A DNA stretch of 64,000 bases from Rhyacichthys aspro (Eukaryota; Chordata; Actinopteri; Gobiiformes; Rhyacichthyidae): assembly GCA_036850595.1 (NCBI GenBank), contig CM072162.1, positions 22,925,791 to 22,989,790 on the forward strand, in the 5' to 3' direction. Position numbers and translations under genes: made by a program. The notes under the pieces are model-generated. The model was not told where the DNA came from. It was given only the letters and a program-made list of their open reading frames with translations, and did no database searches. The first letter of the stretch is position 1. Every line of letters begins with the position of its first letter. This document shows, one piece after another, positions 33,561 through 44,539 of this stretch.

Positions 33561-33949
33561 TTATTCACGAAGCTTGAACAAAATACAAACTTGACACATT
33601 TTTATCAAAGTAAATAGCAGTATTTTCATCTAAAAGACAATTGTTTCTGAAAAGAGGAGGAGGAGGTACAAACTTGTAAAGTGTTTCTGGGCTTCAAGAG
33701 AAAAGGTGACATCAGAAGTAAAATGTGTTTTCGGGGAAAGCAAAAGTCCTTTTTCAACCAGTGAATCGTCACATTAGAGGTAAGTGGATTTTTTGATAAC
33801 TTTCTTTTTCCAGTTTATGAGCATCTGCACATTTACAACAAAAAAGTGTCTTCTTTAAAACAACTCTCAGATAAAATCAATACAACTGTTCTCTAATATA
33901 TGTCACTGCATTTACTGGAGCTGTTACATCACTTTAACTCTTCCTCGTC
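33561..33949. other. AT-rich DNA, nothing seen
   Basis: No feature recognised. Confidence 0.5.
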
Positions 33950-34345
33950 TTTAAATATCCTCCATGTTTTGTAAAGCCTCTGAAGCCTGTTCCAGACACA
34001 TTACGGAGCACTTAAATGCTCTCGTATGGATCCCGCCGCCCTTCCATCGCCGCTCTAATTGAATCATAAATACGTGTATATGTATATTACCCATTAATAA
34101 ATAAAGACACCATTTTTTATTAATGAAGTGTAAAATGTGTTCTGGTGAGGCATCAATCATTTAGGGTAAAAAGCGAGCGTATCAGTGGACGGCTGGTACG
34201 GTGCAGGGGTAAAATTAGAGGCGTTTAATGGACAGCGCCGTGTGCATTAGACGAGTTTCTACAGAAGCAATTACGGAAGCCTTCAGCGTTAATTTATGTG
34301 TGATCAGTGGACGCGAGGAAACGAGGGGCAGGGGTAAAGAGATGG
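33950..34345. promoter_or_regulatory. Candidate conserved non-coding island
   Basis: Repeat-free. ATTACCCATTAATAAATAAA (34087-34106), TTTATTAATGAAG and GCGTTAATTTATG are homeodomain-like, next to CpG-rich GATCCCGCCGCCC. ATCAGTGGACG occurs twice (34180-34190 and 34302-34312). Confidence 0.35.
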
Positions 34346-34357
34346 GGTAGAACACAC

Positions 34358-34480
34358 ACGTCAAACTCAAGGCCCGGGGGCAAAATGAGGCCCTTTGCAA
34401 TGTTTTATTTGGTCTTTCGCTATATTTAGAAGGTGATGTTTTGGGTTTTAGTTTGATTTAAGCTACAAAGATAAATAAAA
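34358..34480 (+). mobile_element. hAT-like element, left part around array 5
   Basis: CACGTCAAACTCAAGGCCCG then GGGGCAAAATGAGGCCC and GCAATGTTTTATTTGG. It aligns with 52926-53000 and, in its inner part, with 5046-5082. The 21-bp array begins about 60 bases further in. Confidence 0.65.
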
Positions 34481-35180
34481 TCTGTCCAAAATCGGTTCAA
34501 ATTCAACTAAAACCTGTTCAAATCTGACTTAAAACTATTCAAATCCATCTAAAACCTGTTCAAAACCAACTAAAATCGGTTCAAATCCAACTAAAACCTG
34601 TTTAAATTCACCTAAAACCTGTACAAATCCATCTAAAACCTGTTCAAAACCATCTAAAACCTGTTCAAATCCATCTAAAACCTGTTCAAAACCAACTAAA
34701 ACCTGTTCAAATCCAACTAAAACCTGTTCAAATCTATCTAAACCCTGTTCAAATCCAACTAAAACCTGTTCAAATCTATCTAAACCCTGTTCAAATCCAA
34801 CTAAAACCTGTTCAAATCCATCTAAAACTTGTTCAAATCCATCTAAAACCTGTTCAAATCCATCTAAAACCTGTTCAAATCCATCTAAACCTGTTCAAAT
34901 CCATTTAAAACCTGTTCAAATCCATCTAAATCACAGTTCAAATCCATCTTGGAAAAGAGATTTTTAATCTCAATGAGGTTCTCCTGGTTAAATAAAGGTT
35001 ACATAAAAAAAAAAAAAAAAAAATCTAAAACCTGTTCAAAACCATCTAAAACCTGTTCAAATCCATCTAAAACCTGTTCAAATCCAACTAAAACCTGTTC
35101 AAATCCATCTAAAACCTGTTCAAATCCAACTAAAACCTGTTCAAATCCATCTAAAACCTGTTCAAATCCAACTAAAACCA
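34481..35180 (-). repeat. 21-bp minisatellite, array 5
   Basis: About 29 units in the opposite orientation to arrays 1-4 (GTTCAAATCC plus ATCTAAAACCT on the plus strand). It is split by a retroposon tail at about 34946-35023. Many adjacent copies are identical, so homogenisation is recent. Confidence 0.95.
34946..35023 (+). mobile_element. LINE/SINE-type 3' tail with poly-A
   Basis: AATCTCAATGAGGTTCTCC, TGGTTAAATAAAGGTTACAT and then 19 A's. This CTGGTTAAATAAAGGTT plus poly-A end is common in fish non-LTR retroposons. Only the last 60 or so bases inserted, as expected of a 5'-truncated copy. ATCT flanks both sides and could be a short target duplication. Confidence 0.65.
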
Positions 35181-35257
35181 GTTTCCATAAAAAGGAACTT
35201 TGGTAAAACTCAAATGAAGATGAAATCTCAGATTAAACATTTTATGAAAGCTTCCAA

Positions 35258-35328
35258 ATGCCACCATTTTCGTCCCCTGAAACTATTCTTATGAACTACT
35301 GTGGCCCCTCACCACTTTCAGAGACATT
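35258..35328 (+). mobile_element. hAT-like element, distal end right of array 5
   Basis: CCACCATTTTCGTCCCCTG, AAACTATTCTTATGAACTAC, TGTGGCCCCTCACCAC. It matches the right flank of array 1 (5461-5525). With 34358-34480 it brackets array 5 as one element of about 970 bases. Confidence 0.6.
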
Positions 35329-35999
35329 TGGGCAGAAATCACATGAATATCAACAATTAAGAAGAGTATTTTTGTATCGATCTGTATCTGGACCAATCAA
35401 AGATCAATAAATGACTTCATACAAAACACTGAAATGACACTGAAAGACGTTCAAGATGCTTCATTTTGCAAAAACATAGTAATATATTTTGGTTATATTT
35501 TCATATTAAGACAATTTACTTAATTACCTCACGGTCCAGACACAATAACACATATTAATACATGGCATGATGCATATTTGTCCTTTTAACTGGTTCTAGT
35601 CCTTGATTAATCCCAGTTAAGAGATGATTTCATCATGTTTTGTTTTGTTGAGTGGTTTAATCCAGCTTTTTTTCCTTTTTTACTCCTGGTTTATTTTTTC
35701 TCTCTAGTCTCATTAGTCTTATTAGTCTTAATGTTGTCTGGTGTGGACTCGTAAAGGTAGTAAATGGTCTTTAACATGAATTCAGGAGGTTTTATGAGGC
35801 CACTGTTGTTCTGATATTGGTTTAGGTTTGGTTTTGCAATAGAAATCATTATAATATTTATTTACAATATCACAGTAACAGGCAAAATATTTTATCCTGA
35901 GGGGGTTAAAATATTAAAAAAAAATAATTAAAATGCTTCAAAATGAACTAAGAAATGATGTATTAATAAAATCCGTGCAGTGCTGCAGCTGTATTCTAC
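35329..35999. other. AT-rich DNA, no gene
   Basis: Nothing recognised. Confidence 0.45.
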
Positions 36000-36310
36000 A
36001 TCACAAATTGAATAATATGGAAAAAATCGATCTTTGTTTGAGAAGAGAAGGTCCCGGTTGAACTCTCGGGCAGGAAACGTCAGTCTGGGGCCGGAGAGTG
36101 CGCCCCGCAGATGTCCGTGGGTTTGTGGAGCGGTCGGGGTCTGAAAGGGTCAGCTGCAGCTCCGTCCACACAAACACAGCGTCATAAACACAGCCTCGCA
36201 GCAGGATGTGTGCAGTAATCTAATTAGGCAGTAACTTGGCCCGCCGTGACCTCGCTGTAACCGGAGCGGGACCCGGACTGGCCCCGGATCACACAGAGGG
36301 GGGCCCTGTT
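36000..36310. promoter_or_regulatory. Candidate conserved non-coding island
   Basis: CpG-rich. CAGTAATCTAATTAGGCAG (36211-36229), with a TAATTAG homeodomain-like core, next to TGGCCCGCCGTGACCTCG. No repeats. Confidence 0.33.
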
Positions 36311-36550
36311 AGCACCAAACACAACCAGAGAGAAAAAAACAAGGAGCTGGATCTGAAGAGAGAAGAGGAATAAGAACAGACAGAAATAACACCGTCTGCT
36401 GCCATAAACGCACTTATAACTCATTTCCTTTCACAGTCTTTATTTGTTCTTATGTCACTCTCATTTTCATTTTTATACCGTCAAGAAAAACTGCTTTTCA
36501 TTCAGATGTCTATCTCTCAACAAACACTTCCCTTTTATCCAATGGTCTGA
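36311..36550. other. Unremarkable DNA
   Basis: No feature recognised. Confidence 0.45.
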
Positions 36551-36966
36551 GCTTTAAATCTGCAGAACACTTTCCTGCTTCTTTTATTTAAAAAAAGGTA
36601 AAACTGGAACAATTTTTCTTGTTGTAGACGGTAGTGATCCTGGAATTATCTCTGTCTCATTAAACATTGAAGCATTAACAACATTTATCCATGTTTTATT
36701 TGCTGCTGCTTCTCTATTTTTATCTTTTTTGAGCTGTTTCTCTGTAAAATAAGACATATTTCCAACAGAATAACACATTTCCTTGGTTTATTTCCTTGTT
36801 CCTTCGTTGTTGACATCAGTGTCGACCAATGGGAGCGCTCCTTTTTACCTGAAGTGAGCTGTGATTGGACAAAATCCTGCTGTGGACTGATCATTCTCAT
36901 CTATTAAAATCCTTCATTATAAAGACTAGATCACGTCTTAAGGTCTCATTTTTTCACAGATGATTC
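36551..36966 (+). mobile_element. MITE-like subfamily A, copy A3
   Basis: Left end GCTTTAAATCTGCAG with TTAA inside TTTAAA, then CTTTCCTGCTTCTTTTATTT. Full through the core and the ATCACGTCTTAAGG arm, but truncated after TTTTTTCACAGATGATTC. It carries the shared 71-codon minus-strand frame (36685-36900). Confidence 0.88.
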
Positions 36967-37419
36967 AATCATCACGTTATCGAGCTCCGAGGTCATTCTG
37001 GTCTGTATTTTTTTTTTTTTTTTCATGTAGTTGTAACAGTATTTCAGAGATTGAATTATTCAAGAGCTAACAGATCTGAGATTTGATCAGTTTTACAGCC
37101 ACAGTCGATGTATTGAGTTCATGCTAAGGTAGTTTTCCAAAATGATTTATACAAGACATTTTGATGTAGTCCACACATTACTTGCAGTTTTGCTTTTATA
37201 TTACTTTCTTTCTTAGAAATTCCATACTCGTTGGTCGTGAAGCTAACACATATCTTAGCTTTAAAAGTCTACAGCAGTAAACGCTCATTTTGTCACTTTA
37301 AAATCCAGACTAACTTCTTTGAACCGTCCTTTTTTCTCCTACTTTTGTTCTTTCTTTTCCTGGCTTCCCTCCGTCTCCTCGTTGTTCATTTTCTGCTCAT
37401 CCTCTCGTCCCAGCGGTAG
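36967..37419. other. AT-rich DNA, no gene
   Basis: A T-run at 37009-37023. Nothing else. Confidence 0.45.
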
Positions 37420-37960
37420 CCCTGTGTCGTCCCGTGGCCAAGCCCGGGCCCCGAGCCAGTTCGGATCCCGCTCCTCGGGGCCGAGCGCGAATGAAGAGGC
37501 GGACCCCGGCTATAAACTGGCGCTCGCTTCACAGGCTTTGTCTAACGTCTGCCTCGTGCCAAACACTATACTCCTCTAATAAAAGTAATTCATCTGAGAG
37601 AAAGATCAGATCGACCGCGACTGGACCTCGTCGTGTTCTGCCTTTGTTCCGACCGGGGACCGCCGGCGGAGATGGGCTTGTAAATTATTTATGTCCGCTC
37701 AGATTTATTCTCTGTTAGCCCCCCAAATTGGCCATCAGGGTCTGCTTTTCAAGAGATCAGGGCCGGAGCAGAGCCGGTGTCCAACAGGCCTTAATGTTCC
37801 TGCCCCAGTCCCAGCTGCTCTCAGAACAGCTTATTTATGAGCTCTGATAAAACTAGGACATTGTTCTAACCCACTTTAATTTGACGTTTAAAGGGTTATC
37901 GGCTAAAAAGGGGCACGATTAATAATAATTAAAACTGCTGAGGCGGGAAAAACCTGGTCG
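37420..37960. promoter_or_regulatory. Candidate conserved non-coding island
   Basis: CpG-rich left half (GGCCGAGCGCGAATGAAG), then TTGTAAATTATTTATGTCCG (37678-37697) and CCCCAAATTGGCCATCAGGG. Frames at 37319-37718 overlap each other and have no domain. Non-repetitive and distinct from its flanks. Confidence 0.37.
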
Positions 37961-38860
37961 CTTTATTAGACACTCGATATAGCACGTCCTAGTGGTATTT
38001 AAAACAGGTAAAAGGAAAGTGTACGTGGCATAAAAGTATAAAGAAAGAGTTAAACTGAACGCACCAGACTTGTTCTTGAGGCCTGTTTAAGAAGCATTTT
38101 TAAAGGTCTTCATCTTGTCTCAAAGTCACTATTACTGCAGCTTCTCGTCTTATTAAGCCCACTTTATTCATCATTTTATCTTTATTTAACATCGGCCTGT
38201 AATTCTGCCTCCTTCATTCAACACAAACCCTTGATAATTGTTCTACAGTGTTTGGATTTTAGAACTGTCTCTGGATCTCACTGGTCTCGGTCTTGACTCT
38301 GTCTCGATCTCTAAAAGGTCTCAATATTCTCTGGTCTTAGACGTGATTTTGTTTTGGTCTTGACCACACTGTTTCTAATCATTTGTAGGATGACATTGGT
38401 TTGATGCTGAACTCTGAGCCAAATGATGTTACTATTTATAACAAGGGTTTTAACCACGTTGCCCAGAGCTCAAACTTCATTAAAAGGACTATTTCGTGAC
38501 GTTTATGAACACAGTTTTCTGGAGAAAGTCTGTATTTGATTCCTTAGACGTCCATCCATTAAAGAAACAACTTCAGTCTGTCATCTCTGTGCTGTAGCTA
38601 CTCACATTTAGTTTTAATATTAAAAACTCTAAAAGTAAATATATCAGTTGTATTGATTTTGTGTAGTTTATTTGCTGGTTATTTAGTGTGTAATAGTGAA
38701 CAGATGTTTTTAAGTGACGTATTTGCACTGGGCTTGTCCTTAGACAACAGCATGTCCCTAAAGGGCTACCATAGCTGTTCACATGCTCTAGAACTAAGAA
38801 GTGCGGGGTTGCAGTTTTAAATCTCACCACTAGATGCTGCCAAACACTCCACGCTACAGC
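37961..38860. other. Unremarkable DNA, no gene
   Basis: TCACCACTAGATGCTGCC near 38825 resembles a word found at the edges of several fish repeats but is too short to assign. Confidence 0.4.
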
Positions 38861-39411
38861 TTTTAAAGTCCTTTACCTGATTTTTTTTACTGTTTCATTT
38901 AGTTTTTCAGTGTAATCTCCTAAAGTTTATTGTAACAGGAATCATCTGAAAAAATGAGACCTTAAGACGTGATCTAGTCTTTATAATGAAGGATTTTAAT
39001 AGATGAGAATGATCAGTCCACAGCAGGATTTTGTCCAATCACAGCTCACTTCAGGTAAAAAGGAGCGCTCCCATTGGTCGACACTGATGTCAACAACGAA
39101 GGAACAAGGAAATAAACCAAGGAAATGGGTTATTCTGTTGAAAATATGTGTTATTTTACAGAAAAACAGCTCAAAAAAGATAAAAATAGAGAAATGTGCT
39201 TCAAATTAAACATGAATAAATGTTGTCAATGGTTTAACGCAAAGATAAAAGTTTCAGGTCAGCTCTAAACTTTGATTTAATGTAATGTATTAGTATTTTG
39301 TGGTGGAAAATTGGTCCAGTTTAATCTTTTTTTAAATAAAAGAAGCAGGAAAGGTTTCTGTTGTTGTTGGAGGAGAGTGAAAAAACTAAACTGGGTTCTG
39401 CAGCTTTAAAA
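38861..39411 (-). mobile_element. MITE-like subfamily A, copy A4 (full-length)
   Basis: Both ends are present: TTTTAAAGTCCTTTACCTG at the left and CTGCAGCTTTAAAA at the right, about 550 bases apart. The left end pairs imperfectly with the reverse complement of the right ends of this and other copies (TTAAAGT...CCTG...TTTTTT). This makes it a good reference copy. It has the ATTGGTCGACACTGATGTC core and a shared open frame from 39003 on plus, altered after codon 62. Confidence 0.9.
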
Positions 39412-39960
39412 CACTCACATGTAAAACAGCAGTAATGTCCTCAACTTACTTCTTTGCAAATCCTCCGCTGACCTGCATTCATCTGGAAGACTGTTTTCCA
39501 TCCTCACTCCGACGGAGAGAGAAACCACTGCGGGCGACTCGACTGGGCGAGTCATTACGAGCAAACACAGAAACGTGAGGCGAACAAACCTCGCAGATAA
39601 TAATCCGGCCGTGTCATGCAGGTGAGAATTCATGCCAGTCACTTAGCTTTTAATCTGAGCGCGTTTCCATCCGAGTGTCTCCGGGGCAGAGGGGGCCACA
39701 GCTGGATGGAGCCACCGCTGGGACCGAGAACAACCGGAGGTCCGCCCGGCCGCTCTCACACGAACACACGAACTCACTGTGAGCGCCGCAGCCTTGGGGT
39801 CACAACGCTGGCCTTAAATTACATTTCTCAACATGACAGAAGCAGAAGCAGAGGGGAATTATTGTTTCACTTCAGATCGGACGGCGGTGTTAAGTCGCCC
39901 TGTGGCTTTTACACAACAGCACTTTGCTCTGTTCTGTTTCCATCACTTTAAAGACATATG
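39412..39960. promoter_or_regulatory. Candidate non-coding island
   Basis: CpG-richer and repeat-free. Two overlapping frames (39616-39951 and 39833-40093) lack domains and codon-pattern support. CACTTAGCTTTTAATCTGAG (about 39639-39658) stands out as a TAAT-containing word. Confidence 0.25.
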
Positions 39961-40139
39961 GTCTGCCCTGAAAACACCGCAGCACTGTCCAAACAAGGAC
40001 AACGGAGGAGATGTGTCACGAGATTATGTCCCTCACAGCAAGTCCCCACTAAAATCTGAACAGAGTTATCAGGGCAACTGTGTTCAGCCTTAACGTGAAG
40101 TGTAAATGTGCTAAATGTGTCCTGAATGTATCCTGAGAG

Positions 40140-40491
40140 ACTGTAGTGATCCTGTCTCGTTAAACACTGAAGCATTAACAACATTTATCCATGTTTCATT
40201 TGCTGCTGTTTCTCTATTTTTATCTTTTTTGAGCTGTTTCTCTGTAAAATAAGTCGTATTTCCAACAGAATAACCCATTTCCTTGGTTTATTTCCTTGTT
40301 CCTTCGTTGTTGACATCAGTGTCGACCAATGGGAGCGCTCCTTTTTACCTGAAGTGAGCTGTGATTGGACAAAATCCTGCTGTGGACTGATCATTCTCAT
40401 CTATTAAAATCCTTCATTATAAAGACTAGATCACGTCTTAAGGTCTCATTTTTTCAGATGATTCCTGTTACAATAAACTTTAGGTGATTAA
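40140..40491 (+). mobile_element. MITE-like subfamily A, copy A5
   Basis: Starts CTGTAGTGATCCTGTCTCG and runs through the core (ACCAATGGGAGCGCTCC) to ATAAACTTTAGGTGATTA. The right terminal 60 bases are missing. It abuts copy A6 in opposite orientation. It has the 71-codon minus-strand frame (40185-40400). Confidence 0.9.
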
Positions 40492-40495
40492 CTTT

Positions 40496-40812
40496 CTCCA
40501 TTGGTCGACACTGATGTCAACAACGAAGGAACACGGAAATAAACCAAGGAAATGGGTTATTCTGTTGGAAATACGTCTTATTTTACAGAGAAACAGCTCA
40601 AAAAAGATAAAAATAGAAGGAAGAAACATGGATAAATGTTGACAATTTTTCAGTGTTTAATGAGACAGAGATAATTCCAGGATCACTACAGTCTACAACG
40701 GTAAACTCCAAAGATAAAAGTTTCAGGTCAACTTTGATTTCATGTCACGTATTAGTATTTTGTGAAAAATTGGTTTGGTTTTACCTTTTTTTAATAAAAG
40801 AAGCAGTTTTTC
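40496..40812 (-). mobile_element. MITE-like subfamily A, copy A6
   Basis: Begins inside the core (CCATTGGTCGACACTGATG) and continues to TTTAATAAAAGAAGCAG, so one half of the element is missing. Its 40497-40690 portion is the inverted match of 40140-40330 in A5. Confidence 0.9.
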
Positions 40813-41290
40813 TTGCATTTTTCCACCAAAAGCTGCTCAAACTCACACATTCCTTATTAATTTCTCGTCCTAACTGCACCGTTTCTGCTCTGACTTTCTT
40901 CCTTGGGTAGATTTCATTACGATGTCCTTAAGGCTTATGGCTCCAAATATATTTTTACAGCCATCTGCGCCGGTTTGGCTTTTTTTAATCGCTGCGCCGT
41001 GTGTGTGATTTTACCGTCCTTACGTACTGCGGTGGATAAAGACAGTCATCAGCGGCACTTGGCTCCTGCTACAGAGTGGGACGCCAACATAAATGGCAGC
41101 GCCGAGTCGAAATGTCAGTCGTGAACGCAGACGCAGGCAGAGTTTGGAGGGATGAGTCTAAAAGCTGGAGCTGGTTGGCACAGATCAGGAGCAGACTGGA
41201 GAATGTGGTCTGGGGTAGAACAGAGGCGTTGGCGGCGCTAAAACGCAACCAGACCTCACATACTTCGCTCTTTTCTCTGTTTTACTGACT
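40813..41290. promoter_or_regulatory. Candidate conserved non-coding island
   Basis: AGATTTCATTACGATGTCC, AAGGCTTATGGCTCCAAATA and TTTTTACAGCCATCTGCG are non-repetitive and precede a CpG-rich tail. A minimal splice-acceptor-like TTTTTTACAG exists at about 40949-40958 (ATATTTTTACAG), but the following frame has no recognised protein. Confidence 0.32.
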
Positions 41291-42339
41291 CGGATCTGGA
41301 TCATTGTTTGTCATCGATGGAAAGCAACGGATTATTTACCTTTTCTTTTATGTAATATAAAAGTTAGATGGCTTCCTCTCGACCGTGTCACCAGTTCAAA
41401 CAAAAACAAAATGGCTGATGCTAGAATGTATGGACTGGAGGGACATCTCCTCAACTCTGATGTTTTTGGTTTGTTTTGTTTTTCAGTCACGGACGAGGCT
41501 CTAACTTCATTCTTGCTCTGATTATTTAAAATCTAAATGTTTTTGATCGAGAAGACTCCAACTAAAAACCATACTGCTCTGGTTGAAGAATGGAGTAACT
41601 ATAATACAACAACACTCAATATTTTAACTAAACGCTTTCAGTTTGTCTAATTATCAGGTTCAGAGGTAAAAGGCTGACTAAGCAGACCCCAGACTCAGGC
41701 AAAAGGAACAAAAAGGTTTCAAAACTCACTAGAACCGTGGACAGAAGATAAAAACATTAGAAATTCATAAACAAGAAACAAAAGGGAATGTTGGAGACAA
41801 TCTGGAAAAGACACGGATTAGTTACTTCAAAATAAAGAGTAATCAACATAAAAATGTGCCAAAATAAAAAGAAAAACTTAACCAAAAGAGTGAGACGATA
41901 AGAGTCTTAAATATAATAAATATATATTGAGTATGTCATAAAGAGATGAATACAACTCAATTGAAAAGAGACTTCTGAGGATTTAAAAGAACAATAATAA
42001 TATAATTTTACAATCTGGTAAAACATAGATAAACTTAAACACAAAGAAAATTGACATTTTAGAACATGTCCAGATGAAGGCCTTCTGCAGAATCTGTTAC
42101 AGAAACAGAACAGATTTAACTCTATTATTAAGGTTTCTAAAGCAACAGATAAAAAGACAGATAAAAGCGACAGAATGGTGGGACTGACTGAGAAAGAGGA
42201 CAGTTTAAGGTGAATTATTGCAGTATTTACATCAAATTTAAGCTGATCATCAAAAAAAAACTTCCAAAGACATAACTATTTCCAAGCTCTTGTTCTGAAT
42301 AATCCTCTCATTGTTGTAAAAGCCTGAAACACACATTAA
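41291..42339. other. AT-rich DNA, no gene
   Basis: Nothing recognised. Confidence 0.45.
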
Positions 42340-42740
42340 AACTGCTCTTGTTTTGCCGGACCCTGGTGTACGAAGCACCAGAGTAAGTTCTTGTGAAGTT
42401 TTGAAGCCTGGACTGTTTTCCTTCCGTTCTGTCAGAGCACGGACGTCTTCTCTCAGCCTCCGTCCGATCCGCTCCAACAGCCTCCATATGGAGAGTGCCA
42501 TTGTGCAGACATCACTAATTCGTCCAGTTGCGTCTGAGGGCACAACACTTCAGCGCGGAGCAGACCGCGGAGGGCTTAACGTGTTCTGACACCGACAGAG
42601 CGCCGGGTTAGACTCGGCCCGGCTGAAGACTGGGCTCGGACCCTCGGGCGCTAACGAGCATGAATGCCATCAACTTTCACCTCTCGCCTGAACGGACACA
42701 ACACGGCTCTGTCGGACCTGTGGGCACGCTCCTGAACACG
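42340..42740. promoter_or_regulatory. Candidate non-coding island, CpG-rich
   Basis: CpG-rich and repeat-free, with chance frames on both strands. GTGCCATTGTGCAGACATC (42496-42514) holds a SOX-like CATTGT. Confidence 0.27.
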
Positions 42741-44242
42741 TCCACACGGCAAATAAACACAAAACATGTGGAGATTCCTTATTGTTTTGATGAAGGGCCA
42801 CACTTTGGATCAGATCTCGGACAAAGCTGGAGGTTTCTAGAATCTGTGGTGGTTTTAAATGAAAAAGATACAAGAAACACAACCCTCCAACAAAACAAAA
42901 AATATTCCTTTAATGGAGAATATGTGTCTTTAGAGATCAAATAAGGCACTAAATCTCACATAAACAGTTGTGTAAAGTTCCATTGTGTCTATAGGGAGGG
43001 TTATTATTGCCTTTTGGGAGGAGTCTCTGGAGGAAACCAGCTGAAGGTCTGTTCTATTTGGTTCCAAACCCAGCTCCTCCAAGGACTGAGACCTACATTT
43101 GTCTAAAATACCCAGGATGCATCTGTAGATCCTTCGTGGCCTTTCCCAACCCACAATGCACAGCAAGTGTTTTGAAGAAGAAGAAAAAAAGGCGATAGAA
43201 AAGGAAAGGAGGCTTAAAGCAGAGAATTTTCAGTTTAAATATCAATGTCCATTTGCTGTGTTCATAGAAAATGTTTTATTTTGAAAACATGTGCCCAATA
43301 AACTGCACAGTTCAGTTTTATTTTGTCGGCGTTGTCACGTTCAGCTGCTCTCATTTTACAAAAATGACATATGACACAAAGAAATAAAGTAAATATCAGC
43401 AGTTAACTAACTATTCAGCTCCACAGATGTTTCTGTTATTTTTTAAGGATCAGTTTCAGACTCTCACTAACATCAGACTGTCATTATTATAAGACTCTTC
43501 AGTTCGGCTGAAGTCTGTTCCAAAGACTCATGAGGAGTTAAACTGGTTTTGGAGCTGACTCTGGAGGAAGGATCCTGACTCAACTCTGATTCTTCTCCAG
43601 TTTGTCCAACCTTCTGGTAACACATCCACATCTTTACATCGAGAACTGGACTCCTTGGTCATTTCTGCTTCTTATTCACCTATTTCCAGTGACCTCTGGG
43701 TTACACCACCCTCCAGACCCCAGCTCACAACAAAACACGAGCAGCTAAAGCAACAGGCCGCCATTTATTTATTTATTTATTTATGTGTGATTGTGTAAAA
43801 GAACGATGGGAGCGACACAAATCCAGCAAGAACAGGATTTGACAGACACCTGAGAGGAATAGGTCCAGGAAAAACTAGCAGCGTGCTGTAGAAAGTGTGT
43901 GTAAAGAGTTAAATTTCAGTTCTTTTATGTTTCACAGAAGCCCTGAACTGCGAAAGTAAAGAGTGCAGTAGAATATATATAAACCTTGTGACCTTAAAGT
44001 AAATCTAAACATAGCACACGGGAAATACCTGTGTCATGTTCCTATAACTCACCTCACGTCCACAGCTCTGCAGCAGAGTGTCAACGTGAAACCAATCCTC
44101 AGAGAGCTGTAAATTATGATTGAACTGATGAAGATACAGCCTTTCAAAGAGACAGTCAACTACAGCAGAAGAAGAGTTTTATGAAGAGTTTTGAAGTCAT
44201 ATTTAGACAGTTTTATAAAGAAGTAGCTGAAGAATCAAAAGA
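42741..44242. other. Unremarkable DNA with a TTTA microsatellite
   Basis: (TTTA)n at 43764-43785. Short frames at 42660-43198 have no domain. No recognised element. Confidence 0.45.
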
Positions 44243-44539
44243 GATCTACTGTTTATTCTAAAGGATTGTAAAAGATGAGAACCTCGCAACGTAAAACACA
44301 GATAAATACTGTCAATTCAATCACGTAATGTTTAACGAGGAGGAGATAATTGTCGTCCTGACGCTGAAGTCACAGCTAAGCTAACGCTAAACTCTACACT
44401 TCAGTTTGGTCAAATGGATTAGTATTTTGGAGGAAAAACTGGTCTGGTTTTATTTTTTAATAAAAGAGAAGCAGGAGAGGTCCCTAGACTGATTTTGGAG
44501 GAGAGTGGAGTCTGAGAAAACCAGGAAGTGGAACTTTAA
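44243..44539 (+). mobile_element. MITE-like subfamily B, copy B3 (core-deleted)
   Basis: The left arm ends at GATGAGAACCTC and jumps at about 44284 straight to GCAACGTAAAACACAG, removing the whole central core. The right arm is intact to CCAGGAAGTGGAACTTTAA, ending in TTAA at 44536-44539. It shows that the core and the arms are separable. Confidence 0.88.

Noticed and set aside
40949..41288. Possible exon after an ATTTTTACAG acceptor-like site
   Set aside because: The downstream frame matches no protein I recognise and no donor site is convincing.
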